Shown piece after piece: positions 1 to 11,771 of a DNA stretch of 64,000 bases (positions within the stretch are counted from its first letter, which is position 1; every line of letters begins with the position of its first letter). This DNA comes from Mucilaginibacter tundrae (lineage in GTDB: Bacteria; Bacteroidota; Bacteroidia; Sphingobacteriales; Sphingobacteriaceae). Both the position numbers and the translations under genes were made by a program. Location: contig NZ_JACCBZ010000003.1 of NCBI RefSeq assembly GCF_013408825.1, forward strand, positions 558,001 to 622,000, in the 5' to 3' direction. The notes below the pieces were generated by a model. The model worked only from the letters and a program-made list of their open reading frames with translations, was not told where the DNA came from and made no database searches.

Positions 1-508
1 TACTTGTCAACGCGTCTTTTATAAATACGTTAGTATAGTTATCCATAAAGGTAACATCGTGAGTTCCCTTAGGGGCAAATAGCGCCACCAGCATTAATAT
101 ACTTGGATTTTTTTTACGAACAGTTAAGCCCAAACGCTGCACATCCTGTGGTAAACTTGGTGTCGCGATACCCACACGATTTTGTACATCAAGGGCGGCA
201 ATATCTATATTAGTACCCACCTCAAAGTTGGCTATCATACTCATTTGGCCGTTACTGGTACTATTGCTTTGCAGGTAGGTCATGCCTGGTGTACCATTTA
301 CCTGTACTTCAATAGGTGTTGCTACCGTTTGTTCTAATGTTACGGCATCCGCACCCGGGTAATTAGCCGTAATCTGCACTGTTGGTGGTGTAATTTCCGG
401 ATATTGCCCTATTGATAAAGTGGTTATAGATAAAATACCAACCACAACAATTACTAATGAAATAACTATTGCTGTAACCGGCCTTCTTATAAAAGTATCT
501 GCGATCAT
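1..508 (-). CDS. RND efflux pump inner-membrane subunit (N-terminal part, runs off window)
   Basis: Partial gene; only about 169 N-terminal residues lie in the window, read on the minus strand from an ATG at 506-508. The protein begins MIADTFIRRPVTAIVISLVI, the typical start of AcrB/MexB (HAE1) pumps: a short cytoplasmic helix, then TM1. It continues with YPEITPPTVQITANYPGA and a TVATPIEVQVNGTPGM-like stretch, both hallmarks of the porter domain. Family role: proton-driven export of drugs, detergents or other amphiphiles across the inner membrane to a periplasmic adaptor and a TolC channel. It is the third gene of a tolC-MFP-RND operon, 57 bp after the adaptor gene. Substrate cannot be told from this fragment. 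Confidence 0.93.
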   Translation of the reverse strand, partial: MIADTFIRRPVTAIVISLVIVVVGILSITTLSIGQYPEITPPTVQITANYPGADAVTLEQTVATPIEVQVNGTPGMTYLQSNSTSNGQMSMIANFEVGTNIDIAALDVQNRVGIATPSLPQDVQRLGLTVRKKNPSILMLVALFAPKGTHDVTFMDNYTNVFIKDALTS

Positions 509-565
509 TCGTTTGCTGTTAGAAAGATGAATTCCGTGTTGTTATTGTGTAATTCTTATAGCTGA

Positions 566-1711
566 TTATTTTCCTGCTCCCGTACTTCCGCTCGCACCGG
601 CCGCTCCCGGTTTGCCAAGTGTGATTTTGCCTTTATCGCGCAAGCGCTGAAAGCCATCGGTTATTACCTGGTCGCCTTGTTTCAATCCTGATAAAACAAC
701 CACATCATCACCTATGCGCGGGCCCAATTTTACCTTATGCTGTATGGCAATAGTATCCTGCGATACAAAAACAAAATACTCGCCCATTTGCTCCGTTACC
801 GATTTGTACGGAATTTGCAAACGCTCTCCTGATGCACTATTAAGCACCAATAGCACGCAGCTCATACCATCTTTAAGTACATCGTTATCATTATCAAACT
901 GCACCCGCACTATTATGGTACCGGTTCCGTTGTTCACGCCCCTGTCAATGGTTAAAATTTTACCGGGCTTGTTATAAGTGGTACCATCTGATAGTTGTAA
1001 TTTAAAAGTTGAATCGGTAGCATGTTTTTGGTAGGTATAAAACCGGCTGATGTCCTGTTCATTTACCACAATATCAACCCCAATTGGCTGCTCACTTGAT
1101 ATGGTATTTAATAAGGTAGTACCCGGGCTAACTTCAGACCCTAACCTAACCTGAGATATACCGATCCTACCTGTAAATGGTGCGGTAATAGTAGCATAAG
1201 AAAGATCTGTTTTGGCTGATAGCACCGCGGCATTAGCTACCTGAACATTTGCCTTTCCCGATTCATATGCTGCCTGTGCCTGGTCAACAGTTTGGCGGGC
1301 AACGGCATCATTTTTAAGGAGCATGGTATATCTGTCAATGTCTTTTTGATCCTTAACCAGGTTAGCTTTAGCGCTGGCCAAATTAGCCACTGCCTGATCA
1401 TAAGCAGCAACATATTTTCGACGGTCTATTTCATATAGTGGTGTACCTTTTTTTACTACATCGCCTTCCTTAAAGTAAATAGCAGTAATAAAGCCTGCTA
1501 CCTGGCTGCGTAATTCTACTGAATTTAACGCCACTACTGAACCCTGGTAGTTATCGTAATAAACCGCGTCGGCAGTCTTTGCCTCTGCAACGTAAACAGG
1601 TGTCGGTGGCAATGCTGTGCTTTTTGCATCTTTTTGATGGCATGCCGAAAAGAACAGCGTTAACGGACTTAATAATAATATATATTTATGCTTCATATTG
1701 TGATAATTCAT
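566..1711 (-). CDS. RND efflux periplasmic adaptor (membrane fusion protein), lipoprotein
   Basis: A 381-residue periplasmic adaptor of the AcrA/MexA family. A lipoprotein signal ends at Cys24 (LTLFFSAC), so it is probably anchored to the inner membrane. The biotinyl-lipoyl-like segment (VELRSQVAGFITAIYFKEGDVVKKGTPLYEID) is followed by a coiled-coil hairpin rich in Ala/Gln (about 100-165), a second lipoyl half (TITAPFTGRIG) and a beta-barrel/MP domain; the C-terminus is a Gly/Ala tail. It bridges the RND pump and the TolC channel. The ATG at 1711 lies only 2 nt after the tolC stop; an in-frame ATG at 1696 would give a more standard signal peptide (MKHKYILLL...). Family assignment is firm, start less so. 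Confidence 0.94.
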   Translation of the reverse strand: MNYHNMKHKYILLLSPLTLFFSACHQKDAKSTALPPTPVYVAEAKTADAVYYDNYQGSVVALNSVELRSQVAGFITAIYFKEGDVVKKGTPLYEIDRRKYVAAYDQAVANLASAKANLVKDQKDIDRYTMLLKNDAVARQTVDQAQAAYESGKANVQVANAAVLSAKTDLSYATITAPFTGRIGISQVRLGSEVSPGTTLLNTISSEQPIGVDIVVNEQDISRFYTYQKHATDSTFKLQLSDGTTYNKPGKILTIDRGVNNGTGTIIVRVQFDNDNDVLKDGMSCVLLVLNSASGERLQIPYKSVTEQMGEYFVFVSQDTIAIQHKVKLGPRIGDDVVVLSGLKQGDQVITDGFQRLRDKGKITLGKPGAAGASGSTGAGK

Positions 1712-1713
1712 GT

Positions 1714-3030
1714 TTATTGTACATTAAGTATACCTAATGCTTTTTCAAGATCTATTTTGCTCGATAGCAATTGGAACAACGCGTTATAATAATTTAATTC
1801 GGCAGTACGTAAGTCAGATTGCGCTATAATAACATCCAGATACGTTTTTATTCCTTCGCGATATTGCAGGCTTACTACCTTATATACATCTTTAGCAAGG
1901 TCGACATTCTGATTTAATAACTGCCAGTTGGTATAATTGCTTTTATAGTCTGACAGCGCCTGCACATACTCTGTATTAATAGTGTTCTGTGAGTTTACAA
2001 TATCAAGGTCAGCACGATCAACCTGTAACCTGGCTTTGCTCAAATTCTGCAAGCGTTTAGTTCCGGTAAAAATCGGGAAAGACAATGTAACCCCTGCGTA
2101 TAAAGTAGGATAATCATTACTATACAAATTGGAAAACTTTGTGTTTAAGTAAACAAGGTCATAAGCACCAACAGCTGATATTGACGGTAAAAAGCTCCAC
2201 CTGTAATATTGTACATTTAAATTTTGCAGGCTTTTTGATGTTTGCAGCAATTGGTATTCAATACGGTTATTATAGTTTAATTGTTGGTTGGTATCAATAG
2301 TAGCCTCACTTACATAACGTGTTGAGTCGTAACTTAACAATAAATTTTTATCAGCGCCAATACCCATAATTTGTTTCAGATAAGCTGTTTTACTTTTTAT
2401 AGCTTCCTGTGTTTGCTTGCGGGTAGCAATTGAATTATTTAAGGAGATAGTAGCCTGTTTATAATCTGTTTTATCAACAACACCAGCCTGGTAACGGTTA
2501 TAAGCATCTTTTAAGCTACGTTGCAACCTAACTATATCTTCGTTTAATATGTCAAGTTGCTTTTCTGATAATAATACATCAAAAAAAGCCTTACTAACGT
2601 CCGATACCACATTTATCTGGCTGCTAACTGTATTCTGTTTATAATAAAGGCGCGAATATTTGGCCGATTTAGCAGCCAGTAAAACATCATTATTATATAT
2701 AACCTGGCTGGCTTGCAACCCTAAACTGGAATATTCATCAATAGGAGAAACTACTGCGGGATTAGCGCTTGTAACCGGGCTGCCTTTAAAATAATGTAAA
2801 TATTCATTTGATGAATTGAGCTGAGGCAACCAATCAGCTAATGATATTCGAATATTTCTTTCATTAATTTGCTCATCAATTTCCGCCTGGCGCAGCACCG
2901 GTTGATTGCGTAATGCAAACCCAATACACTGTTTTAACGTAACTACAGTATCAGTAGTTGATTGGGCAAAAAGAACTTTAGGTAAACAGAATGTTAAATT
3001 AACTATGACAAGTAGATAGATTTTTTTCAT
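1714..3030 (-). CDS. TolC family outer-membrane efflux protein
   Basis: A 438-residue outer-membrane factor with an N-terminal Sec signal peptide (MKKIYLLVIVNLTFCLPKVLFAQ). Two OEP repeats follow: the first begins TLKQCIGFALRNQPVLRQAEIDEQ, the second includes YAGVTLSFPIFTGTKRLQNLSKA, the usual internal strand/helix signature of TolC proteins. Long Gln/Asn/Ala-rich helices make the periplasmic tunnel. It is the first gene of the efflux operon, the adaptor and pump following within a few bases, so it most likely works with them rather than with a type I secretion system. Length is normal for Bacteroidota TolC-like proteins. Confidence 0.94.
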   Translation of the reverse strand: MKKIYLLVIVNLTFCLPKVLFAQSTTDTVVTLKQCIGFALRNQPVLRQAEIDEQINERNIRISLADWLPQLNSSNEYLHYFKGSPVTSANPAVVSPIDEYSSLGLQASQVIYNNDVLLAAKSAKYSRLYYKQNTVSSQINVVSDVSKAFFDVLLSEKQLDILNEDIVRLQRSLKDAYNRYQAGVVDKTDYKQATISLNNSIATRKQTQEAIKSKTAYLKQIMGIGADKNLLLSYDSTRYVSEATIDTNQQLNYNNRIEYQLLQTSKSLQNLNVQYYRWSFLPSISAVGAYDLVYLNTKFSNLYSNDYPTLYAGVTLSFPIFTGTKRLQNLSKARLQVDRADLDIVNSQNTINTEYVQALSDYKSNYTNWQLLNQNVDLAKDVYKVVSLQYREGIKTYLDVIIAQSDLRTAELNYYNALFQLLSSKIDLEKALGILNVQ

Positions 3031-5691
<2,661 letters not shown>

Positions 5692-5695
<4 letters not shown>

Positions 5696-6678
5696 AAAAA
5701 CGGGTTTTAATAACCGGTGCAAGTGGCTTTGTGGGTTATCATCTGATTGAAGAAGCTTTGCATAGTAACCTGGATGTATATGTCGCGGTGCGTAAAACCA
5801 GCAAGGTCGATCATCTTAAACATTTCAATATCACCTATACCTATCCCGACTTAGGCAACCTGATCACCCTAAAAAAGGAGTTAAAAGAAAAACAATACGA
5901 TTATATTATCCATGCCGCCGGTGTTACCACCGCCAGGACCGCCGACGAATACAACACTGTTAACGCCGAATACACATTTAACCTGGCAGCGGCGGCGAAA
6001 TCGACTGATATAAATTTAAAATCCTTCATATTGATCAGCAGCCTTGCAGCAGTGGGGCCGCTCAACACTTTATCGGGTATAATTAGTGAAGATACATTAC
6101 CAAATCCAATAACAGCTTATGGTAAAAGCAAACTTTTAGCAGAAGAAAAGCTAAAAAGCATTACTTCATTAAACTATACCATTCTAAGGCCTACCGCTAT
6201 ATATGGCCCCAGAGATAAAGACATATTTATCTTTTTTAAACAGTTAAAACTGGGAATTGAGCCTTATATAGGCAATACAGAGCAAAAGCTAAGCTTTGTT
6301 TACGTTAAGGATCTGGCGGCGGTAGCTATTAAAGCGCTCTATATCAGCAACCGGAATACCTATAATTTAAGTGATGGAAACTTTTATAGCCGCTATGAAT
6401 TAGCTACAATTGCTAAAAATGTTCTAAATTTGAAAACCGTAAAGTTTCATCTCCCTGTCAATTTTGTGAAATTAATCGCTTTGATATCAGAAAAAGTCAG
6501 TTCTTTGAGCAGCAAAGCAGCTGTACTCAATTCTGAAAAATTGCTGGAATTAATGGCCGTCAATTGGTCTTGTGAAATTGACAAAGCTAAATACGACCTC
6601 GGTTATTATCCCCTGTTTAACCTTGATGCCGGCTTAACTGAAACACTTAACTGGTACAAAACGAATAAATGGCTTTAG
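5692..6678 (+). CDS. NAD(P)-dependent epimerase/dehydratase-like reductase, candidate ketosphinganine/ketoceramide reductase (CerR-like)
   Basis: A 328-residue extended short-chain dehydrogenase. The Rossmann dinucleotide motif GASGFVG sits at residues 9-15 and the catalytic pair is Tyr143-Lys147 (TAYGKSK). ISSLAAVGP precedes it, supplying the Ser of the triad, and RPTAIYGPRDKD is the typical extended-SDR substrate loop. It overlaps the GNAT gene by 4 nt and lies directly after spt-GNAT, the arrangement expected for the enzyme that reduces the 3-keto group of the sphingoid base or ceramide. CerR of Caulobacter belongs to the same epimerase-like family. Function is inferred from operon context; a nucleotide-sugar epimerase cannot be excluded from motifs alone. 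Confidence 0.78.
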
Positions 6679-6708
6679 CTACAAATAAGTTAACATAAAA
6701 TAAAGTAA

Positions 6709-8031
6709 ATGAAAAGTAACATTCAACCTGCCAAAGGAAAGCTTGGAATATTAATACCAGGATTAGGCGCGGTAGCTACTACACTGATTGCTGGTGTTGA
6801 AGCTGTAAAAAAAGGTATATCACAACCTGTAGGCTCCCTAACTCAAATGGGAAACATTCGTTTAGGTAAGAGAACGGAAAACCGTAACCCAAAGATTAAA
6901 GAGTTTGTGCCTATTGCCGACCTTAATGATATTGTTTTTGGTGGATGGGATGTATACTCAGATAACGTATACGAGGCTGCTATGCATGCCAAGGTACTTG
7001 AAGAAAGCCTGCTAAATAAAGTAAAGGACGGATTAGAAGTAATTGTGCCGATGAAGGCCGCTTTTGATCAAAACTATGCTAAAAACCTTACTGCTACCCA
7101 CGTTAAAACGGGTACCCGTTATGAGCTTGCCCAACAGGTAATGCAGGATATTAAGGATTTCAAAGCGAAAAATGATTGCGACCGTATCGTATTGATCTGG
7201 TGCGGATCAACTGAAATATATTACGAAACCTCAGCAATTCACGAAACTGTTGAAGCTTTTGAACAAGCATTAGTAGATGATGATAAGCTAATATCACCAA
7301 GCATGATATACGCTTATGCAGCATTAAAAATGGGCATACCTTATGTAAACGGTGCTCCTAACTTAACCGTTGATACCCCTGCTTTAGTTGAACTTGCAAA
7401 ACGCACTAACACTCCAATTGCAGGTAAAGACTTTAAAACAGGCCAAACTTTAATGAAAACTATACTTGCGCCAGGTTTGGCAGCACGTTCATTAGGTGTT
7501 TCTGGCTGGTTCTCTACCAATATCCTGGGTAATCGCGATGGTTTAGTACTGGATGATCCGGATAATTTTAAAACAAAAGAAGTTTCAAAATTAGGTGTAT
7601 TAGAAGATATTCTTCAACCTGAAAGAAACCCTGAGTTATACGGTGATTTGTATCACAAAATACGTATCAACTACTATCCTCCACACGGTGATAATAAAGA
7701 AAGCTGGGACAACATTGATATTTTTGGCTGGTTAGGTTATAAAATGCAGATCAAGATCAATTTCCTTTGCCGCGACTCTATTTTAGCAGCGCCGATTGCA
7801 TTGGATTTGGCTTTATTTATTGATTTGGCTAAGAGAGCTGAAATGAGCGGTATTCAGGAATGGTTATCATTCTACTTAAAATCACCGCAAACAGCACCAG
7901 GCCTGCCTGCTGAAAATGATATTTTCAAGCAATTAATGAAACTACAAAACACTTTACGCCACATGATGGGCGAAGATTTGATCACTCACCTGGGTTTAGA
8001 TTATTACCAGGAATTGGTTGATACTTTATAG
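6709..8031 (+). CDS. ino1: myo-Inositol-1-phosphate synthase
   Basis: A 440-residue member of the Inositol-1-P synthase family. It converts glucose 6-phosphate to 1L-myo-inositol 1-phosphate with bound NAD. Seen: an N-terminal Rossmann region (LGILIPGLGAVATTLIAGVEAV), VIWCGSTEIYY, and the family block GVSGWFSTNILGNRDGLVLDDPDNFKTKEVSK. A central MQIKINFLCRDSILAAPIALDLALF stretch lies in the domain that carries the active-site lysines. It begins 30 bp after the reductase gene and ends 3 bp before the phosphatase gene. It supplies the head-group precursor for the CDP-alcohol phosphatidyltransferase downstream. Homologous to MIPS of the characterised Bacteroides thetaiotaomicron inositol-lipid cluster (BT_1522-BT_1526). 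Confidence 0.93.
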   Translation: MKSNIQPAKGKLGILIPGLGAVATTLIAGVEAVKKGISQPVGSLTQMGNIRLGKRTENRNPKIKEFVPIADLNDIVFGGWDVYSDNVYEAAMHAKVLEESLLNKVKDGLEVIVPMKAAFDQNYAKNLTATHVKTGTRYELAQQVMQDIKDFKAKNDCDRIVLIWCGSTEIYYETSAIHETVEAFEQALVDDDKLISPSMIYAYAALKMGIPYVNGAPNLTVDTPALVELAKRTNTPIAGKDFKTGQTLMKTILAPGLAARSLGVSGWFSTNILGNRDGLVLDDPDNFKTKEVSKLGVLEDILQPERNPELYGDLYHKIRINYYPPHGDNKESWDNIDIFGWLGYKMQIKINFLCRDSILAAPIALDLALFIDLAKRAEMSGIQEWLSFYLKSPQTAPGLPAENDIFKQLMKLQNTLRHMMGEDLITHLGLDYYQELVDTL

Positions 8032-8034
8032 TAA

Positions 8035-8490
8035 ATGTTGTTTTTTAAACTGAGTGCCACCAGCCTTGGCATAGGTTATATTGGCAAAGGCGCCGGAACA
8101 GTAGCTGCTGTTGCGTGTTGTATTTGCTGGTATTTCGCCTGGGTTGGTGGTTATCCACCCACTATATTATCTGTAATAATTACTTTGCTTATCACCATCT
8201 TAGGTGTTTGGGCAGGTAATAAAGTTGAGCCGCTTTGGGGTAAAGATCACCAACGAGTAGTGATTGATGAAGTTACAGGCATGTGTTTCAGTTTACTTTT
8301 TTTACCGGTAAATGTAAAATATGTGTTATGTGCATTAATACTTTTCCGGTTCTTCGATATCAAAAAGCCTCTTTTTATAAGGGAAATGGAACATTTCAAC
8401 GGAGGATGGGGCGTTATGGCCGATGATGTGCTCGCGGGTATTTATACTAACATATTACTACAAGCCGTTGTAGCATTTAAATTATTTTAA
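8035..8490 (+). CDS. PgpA-family membrane phosphatase, candidate phosphatidylinositol-phosphate phosphatase
   Basis: A 151-residue membrane protein with about four hydrophobic segments. PgpA signatures are present: IGYIGKGAGTVAA at the N-terminus, VIDEVTGM in the middle, and FRFFDIKKPLFIREMEHFNGGWGVMADDVLAG near the C-terminus, which carries the metal-binding DD pair. PgpA normally removes the phosphate of phosphatidylglycerophosphate. Here the gene is wedged between MIPS and GtrA, so it is more likely to act on phosphatidylinositol phosphate, as reported for the homologue in the B. theta inositol-lipid cluster. Starts 3 bp after MIPS; its stop shares one base with the next start (TAATG). Confidence 0.85.
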   Translation: MLFFKLSATSLGIGYIGKGAGTVAAVACCICWYFAWVGGYPPTILSVIITLLITILGVWAGNKVEPLWGKDHQRVVIDEVTGMCFSLLFLPVNVKYVLCALILFRFFDIKKPLFIREMEHFNGGWGVMADDVLAGIYTNILLQAVVAFKLF

Positions 8491-8864
8491 TGTCAACCAC
8501 TTTTATCAAGGCACAAGCCTCTTCAATTATTTCCACATTCTTCGATTTACTAATCACAGTAGTTTGCAAAGAGTTTTTAGGGTTTTGGTATGTTATTGCC
8601 AGCTTTACCGGCACTTTTGCCGGTGGCGCTATTAATTTCGCTTTGGGCAGGCGCTGGGTATTTGACAGTCGCGACAAAAAAGTACCTGTTCAATTAGTAA
8701 AATACTTGATAACATGGGGTGGCAATATGCTTTTAACCACCTTTGGCGTGTTTTTTGTAACACATTATTGCGGTATTAGTTACTTTATATCAAAAATAAT
8801 AGTAGCCATTATTGTAGGCATAGGGTATAACTACATGTTACAAAAGAAATTCGTATTTGCTTAA
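8490..8864 (+). CDS. GtrA family membrane protein
   Basis: A 124-residue protein with four predicted transmembrane helices and the GtrA hallmarks: FIKAQASSIISTFFDLLITVV in the first helix, GGAINFALGRRWVFDS in the middle, and GIGYNYMLQKKFVFA at the C-terminus. GtrA-like proteins help move lipid-linked sugars or related lipids across membranes, though the mechanism is poorly known. Here it overlaps the phosphatase gene by one base and sits inside an inositol-lipid operon, so a role in translocating an inositol lipid or its precursor is a fair guess, not shown by sequence. It is the last gene of the tightly coupled first block. Confidence 0.85.
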   Translation: MSTTFIKAQASSIISTFFDLLITVVCKEFLGFWYVIASFTGTFAGGAINFALGRRWVFDSRDKKVPVQLVKYLITWGGNMLLTTFGVFFVTHYCGISYFISKIIVAIIVGIGYNYMLQKKFVFA

Positions 8865-8991
8865 TCTACAAGCAGATAACATTAAAAAACAAAGTCCCAT
8901 AAATAGTGGTTCTCGTTTTTTGACCTTTAAACTACATTAACTACCAACTTATTGCTTTTCACACATAAAATTAATCAAACGATTAATTAAC

Positions 8992-9022
8992 TTTGCGGCA
9001 ACAGTACTCAATATTTGATTTG
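8992..9022 (+). promoter_or_regulatory. Candidate Bacteroidota promoter (TTTG-N19-TTGATTTG)
   Basis: TTTG at 8992-8995 and TTGATTTG at 9015-9022, separated by 19 bp, match the primary sigma-factor consensus of Bacteroidota (TTTG-N19/21-TAnnTTTG) with one mismatch. It lies about 165 bp upstream of the DUF5686 gene, in the only sizeable gap of the inositol-lipid locus. It probably starts a second transcription unit. Prediction only. Confidence 0.42.
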
Positions 9023-9185
9023 ATACTATAATATAAAACTTTGAGTTAAGTAACAACGTAACTAAAACATGCTCTTTAATAGCGTATTAACTTAACGAAA
9101 CGTTTATTTGCCAATGGATTGTTAATTATCACAAATAATCTCATTGGTAAAACAAAAACTGTTTTTGTTCACTTGCATAAAATAC

Positions 9186-11744
9186 ATGGATTATAAATAT
9201 TTACTAAAGAAGTTTTCATTATTAGTATTTGCGTTACTGCTTACCAACGCTTTGTTGGCGCAAACCACTACTGTTGTGAGTGGTACAGTAAACGATGCAA
9301 GCACTAAAAAGCCGTTATCCTATGTAACTGTTGTGTTTGCAGGTAGCTCTATAGGTGCGAATACTGATAGCCACGGAAAATTTAACATCAGCACCACACA
9401 AACCTTTGATCATATAAAAATATCATTTGTTGGCTATAAAGATGCCGTTTTACCTATAGTTGCAGGCCAAACACAGGTTGTAAACGTTAGGTTGTTTCCG
9501 CAAGCACAGCAATTGAGTACGGTGACGATAAAGGCTGGTAAAAAACCAAAATATCGTAACAAAGGTAACCCTGCTGTTGAGCTGATCCGTCAGGTTATTG
9601 ACCACAAGCCACAAAATCGTCCTACTGCATACGATTATGTACAGTATAAAGAATATGACAAGATGGTATTTTCTTTCGCTAACGTATCAAGTACGCTATC
9701 AGATAAAAAATTCTTCCATAAATATAAGTTCATTATTGATAACCGCGACAGTACATCTGTACCCGGTAAATCATTATTACCAGTATACCTCGACGAAAAG
9801 TTAGAAGATGTATATTATCGTAAATCGCCTTCAAAAACTAAAACTAATATTCTTGCCCAAAAGAAAGTTGACTTTGGCGCCGCCGTGGATGCAGAAGGTG
9901 TAAGTCAATATTTTAAACACATGTATGCTGATATTGATATTTATCAAAACAGCATATTTTTAATGACCAACAACTTCCTTAGCCCTATTGCTGCCAGCGG
10001 ACCAACGTTTTACAAATATTTTATTACAGATACCTTAGTTATTGACGGCAAAAAAGTGGTTGAATTAAGTTTTACCCCACGTAACACCACCGATTTATTA
10101 TTTATGGGTAAAATTTACATTACCCTCGATGGCAACTATGCAGTGCAAAAGGCAAGGTTATATGCCAATAAAAACATCAACCTTAACTTCGTAAAAGACT
10201 TAAATGTAGATCTTACTTTTGAGAAAAATCCTGATGGCCGTTACCATCTAAGTAAAAACAGCATGATTGCTGATTTTGGTTTCAATAAAAATAAAGATGG
10301 TGGCTTATACGGTACAAGGACAGTTACATTTAGCGATTACAAGGTAAATGCCCCCCTTCCGGATAGCGTTTATGCTGGCAACGAGGTTACTGAACTTGAT
10401 AATTCATCAACCCGGACGGATCAGTACTGGACTCAGAACCGCTTAGATACTCTTACTACTGCCGAGTCTAAAGTTTATAAAAACACTGACAGCTTAAGAA
10501 ACATGCCTTCATTTAAAAGGCTTACTGATATTGCAACTATATTATTAGCAGGCTATAAAGGCTTTGGCTGGTTTGAAGTTGGGCCAGCGAACACCTTTTA
10601 CAGTTTTAACCCTGTTGAAGGTTTAAGGTTGCGGTTAGGTGGCCGTACCACTCCTGAACTGAGTACAAGGTACTATTTTGAAACCTATGCAGCTTATGGG
10701 TTTAAGGATGAAAAATGGAAATACTTTTTAAGTGCAACCTATTCACTTAACGATAAATCGATCTATAAATTTCCGCAAAATTATATCCGGGCAAGTTATC
10801 AGAAAGATGTAACGATACCGGGCGAAGACTTACAATTCGTACAGGAGGACAACTTCTTGTTATCATTTAAACGTGGTAATAACGATAAATACTTATACAA
10901 CGATTTCTATCGGTTAAATTATGTACATGAGTTTGATAGTCACTTTTCTTATAACTTAACATTTACTAATCGTACGCAATCGCCTGCGGGTTCACTATCA
11001 TTTTTAACTGAACAGAATGGTAATACCACTAACATACAGGATTTAACTACTTCTGAAGCCAATTTACAATTCCGATATGCCCCGGGTGAACAATTTTATC
11101 AGGGCAAAATATATCGTATACCAATCCCTAATGCTTTCCCTGTATACGAACTCGATTTTACACAGGGATTTAAAGATGTGCTTAATAGCAGTTATTCATA
11201 TCAAAAACTACATCTACAAATTGACAAACGTTTTTATAACTCACAGTTTGGTTTTGCTGATGTAAGGGTTGAAGCCGCGCATATCTTCGGACAGGTACCT
11301 TATCCATTGTTAAATATTTTCCGGGCGAATCAAACATATGCGTATGACCTGTACTCTTATAACTTAATGAACTTTTTGGAGTTTGTTGGTGATCATTATG
11401 AGAGTATTAATATTGATCAGCACTTCCAGGGTTTCTTCTTCAACAAGATCCCATTGTTGAAGAAATTAAAATGGCGCGAGGTGGCATCATTTAAGGGAAT
11501 ATGGGGTGGTTTGAGCGATCAAAATAACCCTGCTTTACACTCTAATTTATACCAATACCCGCTTTATCCTGATGGAAGGCCAATTACTTACGCATTAGGA
11601 AGTACGCCATATATAGAAGCCAGTGTTGGTATTGAAAATATTTTTAAGTTTGTACGTGTTGACTTTGTTAGGCGATTCACTTATTTGGATAATCCTGATG
11701 TTGCCAAATACGGCGTACGTGTATTAGTTCAATTTGATTTTTAA
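9186..11744 (+). CDS. DUF5686 outer-membrane protein with CarboxypepD_reg-like N-terminal domain
   Basis: About 852 residues from the ATG at 9186 (MDYKYLLKKFSLLVFALLLTNALLAQ), which gives a clean signal peptide; the longer frame starts at a TTG (9144) and is less likely. An N-terminal carboxypeptidase-regulatory-like beta domain (VVSGTVNDASTKKPLSYVTVVF... DSHGKF) is followed by a DUF5686 region. The C-terminal half is rich in aromatic beta-strands and ends in VLVQFDF, as in outer-membrane barrels. Related proteins are common in Bacteroidota, function unknown. It sits between the GtrA gene and the phosphatidyltransferase gene, so a role in outer-membrane placement of inositol lipids is conceivable but not shown. 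Confidence 0.82.
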   Translation: MDYKYLLKKFSLLVFALLLTNALLAQTTTVVSGTVNDASTKKPLSYVTVVFAGSSIGANTDSHGKFNISTTQTFDHIKISFVGYKDAVLPIVAGQTQVVNVRLFPQAQQLSTVTIKAGKKPKYRNKGNPAVELIRQVIDHKPQNRPTAYDYVQYKEYDKMVFSFANVSSTLSDKKFFHKYKFIIDNRDSTSVPGKSLLPVYLDEKLEDVYYRKSPSKTKTNILAQKKVDFGAAVDAEGVSQYFKHMYADIDIYQNSIFLMTNNFLSPIAASGPTFYKYFITDTLVIDGKKVVELSFTPRNTTDLLFMGKIYITLDGNYAVQKARLYANKNINLNFVKDLNVDLTFEKNPDGRYHLSKNSMIADFGFNKNKDGGLYGTRTVTFSDYKVNAPLPDSVYAGNEVTELDNSSTRTDQYWTQNRLDTLTTAESKVYKNTDSLRNMPSFKRLTDIATILLAGYKGFGWFEVGPANTFYSFNPVEGLRLRLGGRTTPELSTRYYFETYAAYGFKDEKWKYFLSATYSLNDKSIYKFPQNYIRASYQKDVTIPGEDLQFVQEDNFLLSFKRGNNDKYLYNDFYRLNYVHEFDSHFSYNLTFTNRTQSPAGSLSFLTEQNGNTTNIQDLTTSEANLQFRYAPGEQFYQGKIYRIPIPNAFPVYELDFTQGFKDVLNSSYSYQKLHLQIDKRFYNSQFGFADVRVEAAHIFGQVPYPLLNIFRANQTYAYDLYSYNLMNFLEFVGDHYESINIDQHFQGFFFNKIPLLKKLKWREVASFKGIWGGLSDQNNPALHSNLYQYPLYPDGRPITYALGSTPYIEASVGIENIFKFVRVDFVRRFTYLDNPDVAKYGVRVLVQFDF

Positions 11745-11771
11745 TTTAAACAACCTAACATCGTATATTTA

